Shown: positions 43,031-55,660 of the stretch, in pieces
Position numbering within the stretch: the stretch's first letter is position 1
How the letters are laid out: each line of letters opens with the position of its first letter
Assembly: GCA_916048095.2 (NCBI GenBank)
Contig: OU696573.1
Coordinates: 7,233,806 to 7,297,805, forward strand
Direction of reading: 5' to 3'
Origin: Sacculina carcini
Lineage: Eukaryota; Arthropoda; Thecostraca; Sacculinidae
DNA: 64,000 bases
Notes under the pieces: model-generated
The model's input: the letters and a program-made list of their open reading frames with translations, nothing else
Told to the model about the DNA's origin: nothing
The model's database searches: none
Translations under genes and position numbers: made by a program

Positions 43031-45040
43031 TAATTACAAATTATACCGTATTGTAGAAAACAAGATTTCTAGCACGATGGTATAATTTATTTTTATGTAT
43101 AACAAATATTTACTATGAAATAGTAGAAAAATAAATTAATTTTAGTCGCCCGGTGTTCAAGTGTAATTTTGGATGTATTTGAGAATTTTGCCAATTTTAC
43201 ACGTTTTTTGTACCATTTGTGGGTATAAATTATAGCTTATATTGTAGAACACAAAATTCTCTACACAGTAGTATATTCCTGTGTAATCGCAAGTGCGTTA
43301 ATTGTGATTGGACTTCAGTGAAATTAAATCAGTGTATATTCATGTGTAATCGCAAGTGTGCATAATAGCTGACAAATTGGCAACATGACATTTTGACTTT
43401 ACATCGCCGTAACTTCCTTTAGATACACTTTGGCAAATTAAAAATTATACCGTATTGTAGAAAACAAAATTTCTAGCACGATGTTATAATTTATTTTCAT
43501 GTATAACAAATAGTTACTGATAAATAGTAGAAAAATGAATTAATTTTAGTCGCCCGTTGTTCAAGTGTAATTTTGGATGTATTTGCGAATTTTGCCAATT
43601 TTACACGTTTTTTGTATCATTTGTGGGTATAAATTATAACTTATCTTGTAGAACACAAAATTATCTACACAGTAGTATATTCCTGTGTAATCGCAAGTGC
43701 GCATAATAGCTGTCAAATTGGCAATATGTCCTTTTGACTTTACACCGCCGTAACTTCCTTTAGATACACTTTGGAAAATTACAAATTATACCGTATTGTA
43801 GAAAACAAAATTTCTAGCACGATGGTATAATTCATTTTTATGCATAACAAATAGTTACTGAGAAATATTACAAAAATGAATTGATTTTAGTCGCCCGGTG
43901 TTCTAGTGTAATTTTGGATGTATTTGAGAATTTTGCCAATTGTACACGTTTTTTGTATCATTTGTGGGTATAAATTATAGCTTATCTTGTAGAACACAAA
44001 ATTATCTACACAGTAGTATATTCCTGTGTAATCGCAAGTGCGCATAATAGCTGTCAAATTGGCAATATGTCCTTTTGACTTTACACCGCCGTAACTTCCT
44101 TCAGATACCCTTTGGAAAATTACAAATTATACCGTATTGTAGAAGAAAAGGTTTCTAGAACGATGGTATGATTTATTTTTATGTGTAACAAATAGTTACT
44201 GAGAAATAGTAGAAAAATGAATTAATTTTAGTCGCCCGGTGTTCAAGTGTAATTTTGGATGTATTTGAGAATTTTGCCAATTTTACACGTTTTTTGTATC
44301 ATTTGTGGGTATAAATTATAGCTTTTCTTGTAGAACACAAAATTCTCTACACAGTAGTATATTCCTGTGTAATCGCAAGTGCGCATAATAGCTGTCAAAT
44401 TGGCAATATGTCCTTTTGACTTTACACCGGCGTAACTTCCTTCAGATACACTTTGGAAAATTAATAATTATACCGTACTGTAGGAAACAAAATTTCTAGC
44501 ACGATGGTATAATTAATTTTAATGTATGACAAATAGTTCCTGAGAAATGGGTATAAAAATGAATAAATTGTAGTCACCCGGTGTTCAAGTGTCATTTTGG
44601 ATGTATTTGAGAATTTTGCCAATTTTACACGTTTTTTGTATCATTTGTGGGTATAAATTACACCTTTTCTTGTAGAACACAAAATTATCTACACAGTAGT
44701 ATATTCCTGTGTAATCGCAAGTGCGCATAATAGCTGTCAAATTGGCAATATGTCCTTTTGACTTTACACCGCCGTCACTTCCTTCAGATACACTTTGGAA
44801 AATTAAGAATTATACCGCATTTTAAAAAATACAATTTCCAGCACGATGATATAATTTATTTTAATGTGTGACAAATAGTTCCTGAGAAATAGGTAGAAAA
44901 ATGAATTAATTTAGGCGCCCGGTGATCAAGTGTAATTTTGGATGTATTTGACAATTTTGCCAATTTTACACATTTTTTGTATCATTTGTGGGTATAAATT
45001 ATAACTTTTCTTGTAGAACACAAAATTATCTACACAATAG
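42930..45040 (+). repeat. Tandem array of ~340-bp units
   Basis: Unit starts TATATTCCTGTGTAATCGCA occur near 42931, 43266, 43677, 44016, 44357 and 44700. Each unit includes ACCGCCGTAACTTCCTTCAG, TAGTCGCCCGGTGTTCAAGT and CTACACAGTAG. The 43266 unit has a partial extra start at 43328. Unit starts coincide with a segment that occurs once in the alpha and beta blocks, so the array grew from it. Confidence 0.9.
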
Positions 45041-45707
45041 TATAATTTTTATAGCTGTACCATTGCTGGTTTATGAGAAATAGATAGCGGAATATTGACC
45101 AAAATATTCACGTTTCTTGTGCTAATTGTGAATTTTTGCCTTTTTGTCATTTACACTTCACACCGCCGTAACTTTTTTTTAATACACTTTGGAAAATGAA
45201 AAATTATACCGTGTTGTAGAAAACAAAATTCCCAGCATGATGGTAATATTTATTTAGATGTGTGATAATTAGTTTTTGAGAAATAGAGAAAAAAGTATAG
45301 AAAATCGGACGCGTGGAGTTTAAATAAAATTTTGAATGTAGATTGATTTTTTTCCATTTTACATGTTTCATATTTAATTTTTGGGTATAAATTATAATTT
45401 GTTGAGTAGAACAGAAAATTTTCTACACAGTGGTATAATTTGTATAGTTGTACCATTGTTGGTTTAGAAGGAGTAGTCTTCAGAAAATTGACCAAAATTT
45501 TCGCATTTTCCAGGGTTCATTTTGTCTTTTCACCGCTATAACTTTTTTTTATTTCATTTATGAAATTTATAATTAATCTAAAGTGTAGACAACAAAATTT
45601 CCAACGTGATGGTATAAATTGTTAGCAGGTAGATCAAGTGGTGGCCAAATAATAGCTGATAGAAAATGGACCAAGGAGGGTTGTACAGACACACAGACAC
45701 ACACACA

Positions 45708-45760
<53 letters not shown>

Positions 45761-45780
45761 GATCTCTTTTTTATATATAG
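45040..45780 (+). repeat. Tail modules with terminal (CA)n-CAGAGGATCTC end
   Basis: Two further diverged modules after the tandem array, ending GACCAAGGAGGGTTG, a long (CA)n with CAGA, GAGGATCTCTTTT and TATATATAGAC. The next base begins a GC box. This is the complete right end of the family. Confidence 0.85.
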
Positions 45781-46284
45781 ACTAGCATTTAAACCCGCCC
45801 GTTGTGCGGAACAATTCATAAAATTAAATTCATATTTAATTAGTAAACATATTGCAAATTAAAACAACATATTGCAAATAGATTATAGTAAATCCATAGA
45901 AATCCTAATCAATTGAAAAGTTTAAATTTAATTATTTTGTATTGTTATTTTGACAAAATACTATCCCTGAACCTGCCTCATATTTAAACCTGCCCGTCGT
46001 GTGGAATAATTCATAAATCGAACACGATCCGCTCTGGACCTTGAAGTCAAATCCGTTAGTTTTGTATATGAACTCGTTTTACACGGTGAAATTAAACGTT
46101 ATATTGTCTACAGTTGATGCCCCCGGAAGATTATTATCTCATAAACATGATCCATCGCTTCGTTCACGTTTGAAGCCCCTGATCAATACCATTGAGCCCG
46201 CGCAGTTAGGTCACCTCGTATTCAAGCATACACGCACACAGACAGACAGATAATTTCTTTTATATTTATATATAATTTCTTTTA

Positions 46285-46330
<46 letters not shown>

Positions 46331-47640
46331 TTTGAACCTGCCCGTCGTGCGGAACAATTAATAAAGTAAAATTCATATTCAATCCATAAAATAAACTGAA
46401 TACAAATAAAAAAACAAAAAATTTAACCTGTATATACGTTCACCAATAAAAACTCAAAACCTGCCCGTCGTGCGGAATAATTCAGAACACAAACACATAA
46501 CAGACAATGGAAATTCTAGCATATAAACCGGCCCGTCGTGCGGAACAATTCATAACATTAAATTTTCATTCAATTTATAAGAGAAAATAAATATGAATTA
46601 ATAAAGAAAAGAGTAAGCCCATAAAAAGTCTAAATTTCTATATTTTTATACTATTTTGACAAAATAGTTTGCCTAAACCGCCTCATATTAAAACCTGCCC
46701 GTCGTGCTGAATAATTCAGAACTCAGACTCAAAACAATGAAAAGTAACTAAGCTTTTGTATCATAATGTTTTCAAAATATATTTATAACTCAACATCACC
46801 ATCTAGCATTAAAACCCGCCCGTTGAGCAGAACAATAAATAAAGTATAATGAATATTGAATTAATAAAAAACGATTAGAAATTAAAAAAGAAAAAGTAAA
46901 CCCATAAAAAGTCTTAAACAATAGAAAAGTCTAAATATGAATGTTTTTATCTTAGATGTGGCAAAATATTTTAGCCTCGAACAGCCTCGTATTTAAACCC
47001 GCCCGTCGTGCGGGACTATAAATAAAATATAATGAATCAAAAAGCAAAAAGCTTATCCAATAGAAAAATATAAATTTGTAAATTCTTGTTTTAATTATTG
47101 ACGAAGTTTTTTCCCTCAACACTGCTCAAATTCACACCCGTCCTTCGTGTGTACTAATTCATAAGTGTAACACTATCAAAACAATGAAACCTGTCATCTC
47201 TATAATTCCAGATTTATGCGTCCGCTAAAACAGCATATGCATATAGTTGGCATTGCATGATATTACAACCCATATCCTTATGCAACTTACGCTTATGCAA
47301 CTTGAAATTAAACCAATTAAATTATACAGTAAAATTCAGTAGTTAACTTTGTTCCCAGTAGTATTTTACCCGCCCGTCGGGCGGAACAATTCATGTGTAA
47401 ATATTGAGGACAATAAAGACTTTCTATTCAGTATAGTGTAGCATTAATTAAACTGTACCCAATAAAACCACACCATCCATGCTTGGAGCTAATATGATGC
47501 ATTCTTAATTGTGATTGGGCTTCAGTGAAATTTAATCGGTGTATATTCCTGTGTAATCGCAAGTGCGCATAATAGCTGACAAATTGGCAATATGTCCTTT
47601 TGAATTTACACCGCCGTAACTTACTTCAGATATACTTTGG
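45780..47640. repeat. GC-box domain, matching 770-1960 in inverse
   Basis: Ten boxes between 45793 and 47367 with short cores. About 45.88-47.08 kb is close to the reverse complement of 770-1960. A TA run lies at 46290-46328. The right part repeats the sequence seen at the end of the alpha block. Confidence 0.85.
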
Positions 47641-48760
47641 AAAATTACAAATTATACCGTATTGTAGAAACCAAGATTTCTAGCACGATGGTATAATTTA
47701 TTTTTACGTATAACAAATAGTTACTGATAAATAGTAGAAAAATGAATTAATTTTAGTCGCACGGTGTTCAAGTGTAATTTTGGATGTATTTGAGAATTTT
47801 GCCAATTTTACACGTTTTTTTATCATTTGTGGGTATAAATTATACTTTTTCTTGTAGAACTCAAAATTATCTACACAATTGTATAATTTTTTATAGCTGT
47901 ACCTGTAGTGTCTGGTAACTCAGCGCGACAAAGTGTGCGCGGATGGGGAATTGTGAGTGACACATTGGTTATGAACATGAGGAGTTTTATGAGTTGTTTT
48001 TCAATACATTACAATGGCGACGAGGATAAGATGGTAGTTTCATGTGAATAATTTGAGATTGGGGAATTTATGTGACTGTTTGATTCTATTTGGAATATTT
48101 AATTTGGATTTTGAGTGTTGTTTTTATGTACGCTATGGCAAATATTAATCTACCTCCACCAAGCAAAAAGCTTATCCAATAGAAAAATATATATTTGTAA
48201 ATTCTTGTTTTAATTATTGACGAAGTTTTTTCCCTCAACACTGCTCAAATTCACACCCGTCATTCGTGTGTAGTAATTCAGAAGTGTAACACTATCAAAA
48301 CTATGAAACCTGCTGTCATCTCTATAATTCCAGATTTATGCGTCCGCTAAAACAGCATATTCATATAGTTGGCATTGCATGATATTACAACCCATATCCT
48401 TATGCAACTTAAGCTTATGCAACTTGAAATTAAACCAATTAAAGTATACAGTAAAATTCAGTAGTTAACTTTGTTCCCAGTAGTATTTTATTTTTGTAGT
48501 ATCTTATTCGCCCGTCGGGCGGAACAGTTCATGTGTAAATATTGAGGACAATAAAGCCTTTCTATTCAGTATAGTGTAGCACTAATTAAACTGTACCCAA
48601 TAAACCACACCATCCATGCTTGGAGCTAATATGATGCATTCTTAATTGTGATTGGGATTCAGTGAAATTTAATCGGTGTATATTCCTGTGTAATCGCAAG
48701 TGCGCATAATAGCTGTCAAATTGGTAATATGTGCTTTTGACTTTACACCGCCGTAACTTC
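47640..48760. repeat. Beta block, copy 2
   Basis: Second copy of the 1.1-kb beta block, including the same LTR fossil at the same internal position, so the fossil predates the duplication. Confidence 0.9.
47904..48161 (+). mobile_element. LTR-retrotransposon fossil (5' end), beta copy 2
   Basis: Same short LTR-like stretch (47904-48013), primer-binding-like region and leader as at 39302-39561, with the same truncated end. It was carried along by the segmental duplication. Confidence 0.5.
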
Positions 48761-49725
48761 CTTCAGATTCACTTTGGAAAATTACAAATTATACCGTATT
48801 GTAGAAAACAAGATTTCTAGCACGATGGTATAATTTATTTTTATTTGTAACAAATATTTACTGAGAAATAGTAGAAAAATGAATAAATTTTAATCACCGG
48901 GTGTTCAAGTGTAATTTTGGATGTATTTGAGAATTTCGCCAATTTTACACGTTTTTTGTATCATTTGTGGGTATAAATTATAACTTTTCGTGTAGAACAC
49001 AAAATTATCTACACAATAGTATAATTTTTATAGCTGTAACTCTGCTGGTTTATGAGGAATAGATAGGGGAATATTGACCAAAATATACGCGTTTTTAGTG
49101 CTAATTTTGCCTTTTTGACTTTGTCATTTTGACTTCACACCGCCGTAACTTTTTCTTAATACACTCTGGAAAATTAAAATTTATACCGTGCTGTTGCAAA
49201 CAAAATTCCCAGCATGATGGTATTATTTATTTAGATGTGTGATGTTTAGTTGCTGAGAAATAGAGAAAAAGTACAGAAAATCGGACGCTTCGAGCTTAAA
49301 TATAATTTTGAATGTAGACTGAAATTTTGTCATTTTTACATATTTTATATTTAATTTTTGGATATGAATTGTAGCCTACCGAGTAGAACAGTATATTTTC
49401 TACACAGTGGTACAATCTGTTTGGCTGTACCATTTCTGGTTTATGCGGAGTAGATGTAGGAATATTGACCAAAATTTTCGCATTTTTCAGAGTTCATTTT
49501 GTCTTTTCACCGCGATAACTTTTTTTGGTTTTATTTTTAAAATTTGAAATTTATCTTATCGTGTAGACAAGAAAATGTCCAGCGTAATGGTATAAATTGT
49601 TGGCGGATACATTAAGTGGTTACCGAGTAGCAGCTTGCTGAAAATGTGACCAAGGAGGGTGGGACAGACAAACACACAGACAGACAGACAGACAGAGGAT
49701 CTCTTTTATATATATATATATAGAT
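48760..49725 (+). repeat. Tail-module family, copy ending at 49725
   Basis: Three diverged modules ending GACCAAGGAGGGTGGGACAG, (CAGA)n, GAGGATCTCTTTTATATATA. Each module repeats the pattern AAATTATA, TGTAGAA-ACA-AATT, GGTATAATTT and a GAAATAG/GGAATAG box. Confidence 0.85.
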
Positions 49726-50090
49726 TTTTGGATATTAATTAGAGCCTATCGCGTAGAACAGAATATTTTCTACACATTGGTATAATCTGTTTGGCTGTAC
49801 CATTTCTGGTTTATGAGGAGTAGATGTAGGACTATTGACCAAAATTTTCGCATTTTTCAGGGTTCATTTTGTCTTTTCACCGCGATAACTTTTTTTGGTT
49901 TTATTTGTAAAATTTGAAATTTGTCCTATCGTGTAGACAAGAAAATTTCCAGCGTAATGGTATAAATTGTTGGCGGGTACATTAAGTGGTTACCGAGTAG
50001 CAGCTTGCTGAAAATGGACCAAGGAGGGTGGGACAGACAAACACACAGACAGACAGACAGAGGATCTCTTTTATATATATAGATATAGAT
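49726..50090 (+). repeat. Tandem duplicate of the terminal tail module
   Basis: About 365 bp repeating 49355-49722 nearly exactly, from TTTTTGGATAT to the TATATATAGAT end. The junction falls directly after the previous terminal TA run. Confidence 0.9.
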
Positions 50091-50760
50091 AGCATCAAAA
50101 CCCGCCCGTTGTGCGGAGGAATTCATAAAATGGAATTAATATTCATAAAAATTCATATTAATGAAAAATATTCCAAAATAAGAAAGAAAAGGAAAAGTCC
50201 AAGTGTGAATATTTTTATTTTTATTTTTGACATAATATTTTCCCTCAACCTTGCTCAACAATTCATAAAATAAAATGCATATTCAATCCATAGAAAACTG
50301 TATAAAAATTAAAAAGTAAAAAATGTAACCTGTAAATGCGTTCACCAATAAAAACTCTAAATGTGAATATATTAATTATAAATTTGTCAAAATGTTATCC
50401 CTTAATCCACCCCATATTTAAACCTACCCGTCGTGCGGAATGATTCAGAATACTAACACGTACAAAACAATGAAAATTCTAGCATGTAAACCCACCCGTC
50501 GTGCGAAACAGTTCATACTATTAAATTTGTATTCAATTCATAAGAGAAAATAAATATGAATTAATAAAGAAAAGAGTAAACCCCAAAAAATCCTATTTAA
50601 ACCTGCCCGTCGTGCTGAATAATTCAGAACTCTGACACATGCAATTGTTAGCGGATACGCCAAGTGATGGCCGAGTAACAGCTCATAGAAAATGGACCAA
50701 GGAGGGTGGGACACACACACAGACAGAGGATCTCTTTTTTATATATATATATAATATATA
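50090..50760. repeat. GC boxes with a short tail-module fragment
   Basis: Boxes near 50097, 50420, 50490 and 50597. At about 50648-50755 a fragment with only the last ~110 bp of the tail family (GCGGATACGCCAAGTGATGG to the TA run) is inserted after a box. Confidence 0.8.
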
Positions 50761-51890
50761 GTAAACTGTACCCAAAAAAACCACACCATCCATGCTTGGA
50801 GCTAATATGATGCATTCTTAATTGTGATTGGGCTTCAGTGAAATTTAATCGGTGTATATTCCTGTGTAATCGCAAGTGCGCATAATAGCTGTCAAATTGG
50901 TAATATGTGCTTTTGACTTTACACCGCCGTAACTTCCTTCAGATACACTTTGGAAAATTACAAATTATACCGTATTGTAGAAAACAAGATTTCTAGCACG
51001 ATGTTATAATTTATTTTTATGTGTAACAAATATTTACTGAGAAATAGTAGAAAAATGAATAAATTTTAATCACACGGTGTTCAAGTGTAATTTTGGATGT
51101 AATTGAGAATTTTGCCAATTTTACACGTTTTTTGTATAATTTGCGGGTATAAATTAAAATATTTCTTGTAGAACACAAAATTATCTACACAATCGTATAA
51201 TTTTTATAGCTGTAACTCTGCTGGTTTATGAGGAATAGATAGGGGAATATTGACCAAAATATTCGCGTTTTTAGTGCTAATTTTGCCTTTTTGACTTTGT
51301 CATTTTGACTTCACACCGCCGTAACTTTTTCTTAATACACTCTGGAAAATTAAAATTTATACCGTGCTGTTGCAAACCAAATTCCCAGCATGATGGTATT
51401 ATTTATTTAGATGTGTGATGTTTAGTTGCTGAGAAATAGAGAAAAAGTACAGAAAATCGGACGCTTCGAGCTTAAATATAATTTTGAATGTAGACTGAAA
51501 TTTTGTCATTTTTACATATTTTATATTTAATTTTGGGATATGAATTATAGCCTACCGAGTAGAACAGAATATTTTCTACACAGTGGTACAATCTGTTTGG
51601 CTGTACCATTTCTGGTTTATGAGGAGTAGATGTAGGAATATTGACCAAAATTTTCGCATTTTTCAGGGTTCATTTTGTCTTTTCACCGCGATAACTTTTT
51701 TTGGTTTTATTTGTAAAATTTTAAATTTATCCTATCGTATAGACAAGCAAATTTCCAGCGTAATGGTATAAATTGTTGGCGGGTACATTAAGTGGTTACC
51801 GAGTAGCAGCTTGCTGAAAATGTGACCAAGGAGGGTGGGACAGACAAACACACAGACAGACAGACAGAGGATCTCTTTTATATATATAGA
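50760..51890 (+). repeat. Alpha/beta 3' segment plus tail-module family copy
   Basis: Begins GTAAACTGTACCCAAAAAAA as in the end of the box blocks and runs through the same modules as 48600-49725 to an identical terminal region. No gene. Confidence 0.85.
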
Positions 51891-52435
51891 CTAGCATTAA
51901 AACCCGCCCGTTGTGCGGAGCAATTCATAAAAATATTGCAAATTAAAAATAAATAAGGCAAACTCATAAAAACCTTAATCAATTAAAAAGTCTAAATTTC
52001 ATTATTTTTAATTTTATTTTGACAAAATATTTTCACTCAGCCCGCCTCATATTTAAGCCCGGCCGACGTGCGGAATAATTCAGAACTCGAACACCATCCG
52101 TTCTGGTTATTGAAGTCAAATCCTTTAGTTTTGTATATGAATTCATTCTACACGGTGAAATTGAACGTTTTATTGCTGCCCGCGGGGCATTTTTATTTAA
52201 TAAAAATGAGCCATCTCTTCGTTTGCGTTTGAAGCCCCTGATCATTGAACCAGCGAACCCTGAATCAGCGCAATTATGTCACATCATATTCAAGCATACA
52301 TACACAGACAGACAGATAATTTCTTCTTTATGTATATATATAGCATTTAAACCCGCATTGAAAATGTGACCAAGGAGGGTGGGACAGACAAACACACAGA
52401 CAGACAGAGGATCTCTTTTATATATATAGATAGAT
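51890..52435. repeat. Box core and spacer, cut by a tail fragment
   Basis: Boxes near 51900 and 52055. The box at about 52348 is truncated after AAACCCGC and followed directly by ATTGAAAATGTGACCAAGGA, the last ~80 bp of the tail family, then a TA run and a new complete box at 52445. Confidence 0.85.
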
Positions 52436-54670
52436 ATAGCATTAAAACCCGCCCGTTGTGCGGAGCAATTCATAACATGAAATTCATATTCAATTCGTAA
52501 AAAAATATGGAAAAATAAAAATGAAATAGGGTACACTCATAAAAATATTAATCAATTGAAAATTATAAGTTTAATTATTTTTATTTCGACAAAATATTTC
52601 CCCTCAGTCCGCCTGAGTCATTTTTATACCCGCCCGTCGTGCTGAATCTGGATCGCCCGTTCCGCCCTGGAACGTTCCGTTCCGCCCGCCCGTTCTGGAT
52701 CTTGAAGTCAAATCCATTGGTTTTGTGTATGGATTTATTCTACAGGGTAAATTGAACGTTCTATTGTCTATAGTTGCTGCCCGCGGAGCATTTTTATTTG
52801 TAAAAAAATACCTTTTTTAAATGAACCATTTGAAAAAATGAACTAAAAAATGAAAACACCTTTTTTAAACCCGCCCGTCGTGGGGAACAATTCATACAAT
52901 AAAATTCATATAAGAAGTCAAATCCATTGGTTTTGTGTATGGATTAATTCTACAGGGAAAATTGAACGTTCTATTGTCTATAGTTGCTGCCCGCGGAACA
53001 TTTTTATTTTTGAAAAAAGAAAACTTTTTTTAAATGAACCATTTGAAAAAATGATCTAAAAACACTTTTTTAAACCCACCCGTCGTGCGGAACAATTCAT
53101 ACAATAAAATTCATATCAAATCCATAAAATATAATGAATACAAATTGAAAAGCAAAAAATGTAACCTATAAATATCTTAACCAATAGAAAAGTCTAAATG
53201 TGAATATTTTTGTTCTTATTTTAACAAATATTATCCCTCAACCCGCCTGATATATAAATCTGCCCGTCGTGTGGTATAATTCAGAACACAAACACGAAAC
53301 AAACAATGAATGATGATGAAATCTTTTCATCAGAATGTTTCCAAACTATATTTATTACTTAACATCATTCCCCAATATCATTTCCTTAAGTACTATTTCA
53401 CTTTTACCGCTATAATATTCATTGTTAAAATTTATATATTTTCCGCTATCATTAAAACCCAATATAACCTGAGTCAAACCTACCCAACCCAACCCAACCA
53501 TTCAATCTTGACCGCTCTCAGCCTAGTCTGAGGTGATTTAACTTATTAGTTTGTGATCACAAAATATACTGATGCGATCATAATTTGTAATCAGAAGACT
53601 GAGATTATCTACCCCAGGGGTCCCAAACACGCGGCCCACCAATACTTTTCTCTCAACCCGCCAATATAGTATCGGGACCAAACTGTAAGGTAGCTAAATT
53701 CACATTTGTTGCATAATGCGATATAATTATACACCATTATCATATTATCTCATAATTCCCGGTTAATGCTTCCACTAATGCATCATATTCATACAGTTGT
53801 TATTTTTTGGATTACACCGATAATACAGCCCTTGATATTACAGCCGATATTATATTATGCAATCTATATTCTGCTACGTATTATTCCTAATACATATATC
53901 ATCAGATCGCAAAATATATTTAAAGGTTCACATCATTCTCCAAAATCATTTGCTTAAGAGCTATTCTACTTTTATCGCTAGAATATTTACTGCTAGCAAA
54001 ATATCATATACCTCGCTATCATTTAAACCCACTCTTTATAGATACATTTAATTCGCCCGTCGTGCGGAACAGTTCATAAAATATAATTAATATTCAATTC
54101 ATAAAAAAATTAGTGCAAATTGAAAAAGAAAAACAAACCCACAGGAAAGTTATAGCTAATATAAAAGTCTAAATGTGAAATTTATGTTTCAATTTAGAAA
54201 ACATGTTTTTCCACAACACTATCAAAACAATGCAATCTTCTGTCATCTCTATAATTCCAGGTTAATGCTTCCGCTAAAACAGCATAAGTTGGCATTACAT
54301 GATATTGCAGCCCATATCCTTATGCAACTTATGCTTATGCAACTTTAAATTAAACCAATTAAATTACACAATTAAATTCAGTAGTTTACTTTGTTCCCAA
54401 TAGCATTTTACCCGCCCGTCGTGCGGAACGTTATTGAGGACAATAAAGCCTTTATATTCAGTAGAGTGTAGCATTAATTAAACTGTACGCAATAAAACCA
54501 CACCATCCATGCTTGGAGATAATATGATGCATTCTTAATTGTGATTGGGCTTCAGTGAAATTTAATCGGTGTATATTCCTGTGTAATCGCAAGTACGCAT
54601 AATAGCTGTCAAATTGGCAATATGTCCTTTTGACTTTACACCGCCGTAACTTCCTTCAGATACCCTTTGG
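52284..54670. repeat. Alpha block, copy 3
   Basis: Third alpha copy, slightly shorter. A ~200-bp segment with two boxes (the equivalent of 42366-42563) is missing, leaving the junction CCACAACACTATC. Just after the box near 52625 a scrambled GC-rich patch replaces the normal flank (52643-52690). The 72-codon open frame is again present at 53310-53531. Confidence 0.88.
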
Positions 54671-55660
54671 AAAATTACAAATTATACCGTATTGTAGAAG
54701 ACAAGATTTCTAGAACGATGGTATAATTTATTTTTATGTGTAACAAATAGTTACTGAGAAATAGTAGAAAAATGAATTAATTTTAGTCGCCCGGTGTTCA
54801 AGTGTAATTTTGGATGTATTTGAGAATTTTGCCAATTTTACACGTTTTTTGTATCATTTGTGGGTATAAATTATAGCTTATCTTGTAGAACACAAAATTC
54901 TCTACACAGTAGTATATTCCTGTGTAATCGCAAGTGCGTAAATTGTGATTGGACTCCAGTGAAATTTAATCAGTGTATATTCATGTGTAATCGCAAGTAC
55001 GCATAATAGCTGTCAAATTGGCAACATGACATTTTGACCTTACACCGTCGTAACTTCGTTCAGATACACTTTGGAAAATTAATAATTATACCGTACTGTA
55101 GGAAACAAAATTTCTAGCACGATGGTATATTTAATTTTAAGGTGTGACAAACAGTTGCTGAGAAATGGGTATAAAAATGAATAAATTGTAGTCACCCGGT
55201 GTTCAAGTGTAATTTTGGATGTATTTGAGAATTTTGCCAATTTTACACGTTTTTTGTATCATTTGTGGGTATAAATTACACCTTTTCTTGTAGAACACAA
55301 AATTCTCTACACAGTAGTATATTCCTGTGTAATCGCAAGTGCGAAAAATAGCTGTCAAATTGGCAATATGTCCTTTTGACTTTACACCGCCGTAACTTCC
55401 TTCAGATACACTTTGGAAAATTAAAAATTATACCGCATTTTAAAAAATACAATTTCCAGCACGATGATATAATTTATTTTAATGTGTGACAAATAGTTCC
55501 TGAGAAATAGGTAGAAAAATGAATTAATTTAGGCGCCCGGTGATCAAGTGTAATTTTGGATGTATTTGACAATTTTGCCAATTTTACACATTTTTTGTAT
55601 CATTTGTGGGTATAAATTATAACTTTTCTTGTAGAACACTAAATTATCTACACAATAGTA
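54566..55660 (+). repeat. Tandem ~340-bp units, second array
   Basis: Unit starts near 54566, 54908 (with a partial start at 54977) and 55319. Fewer units than at 42.9-45.0 kb, with the same order of variants, so the arrays diverged in copy number after duplication. Confidence 0.88.
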
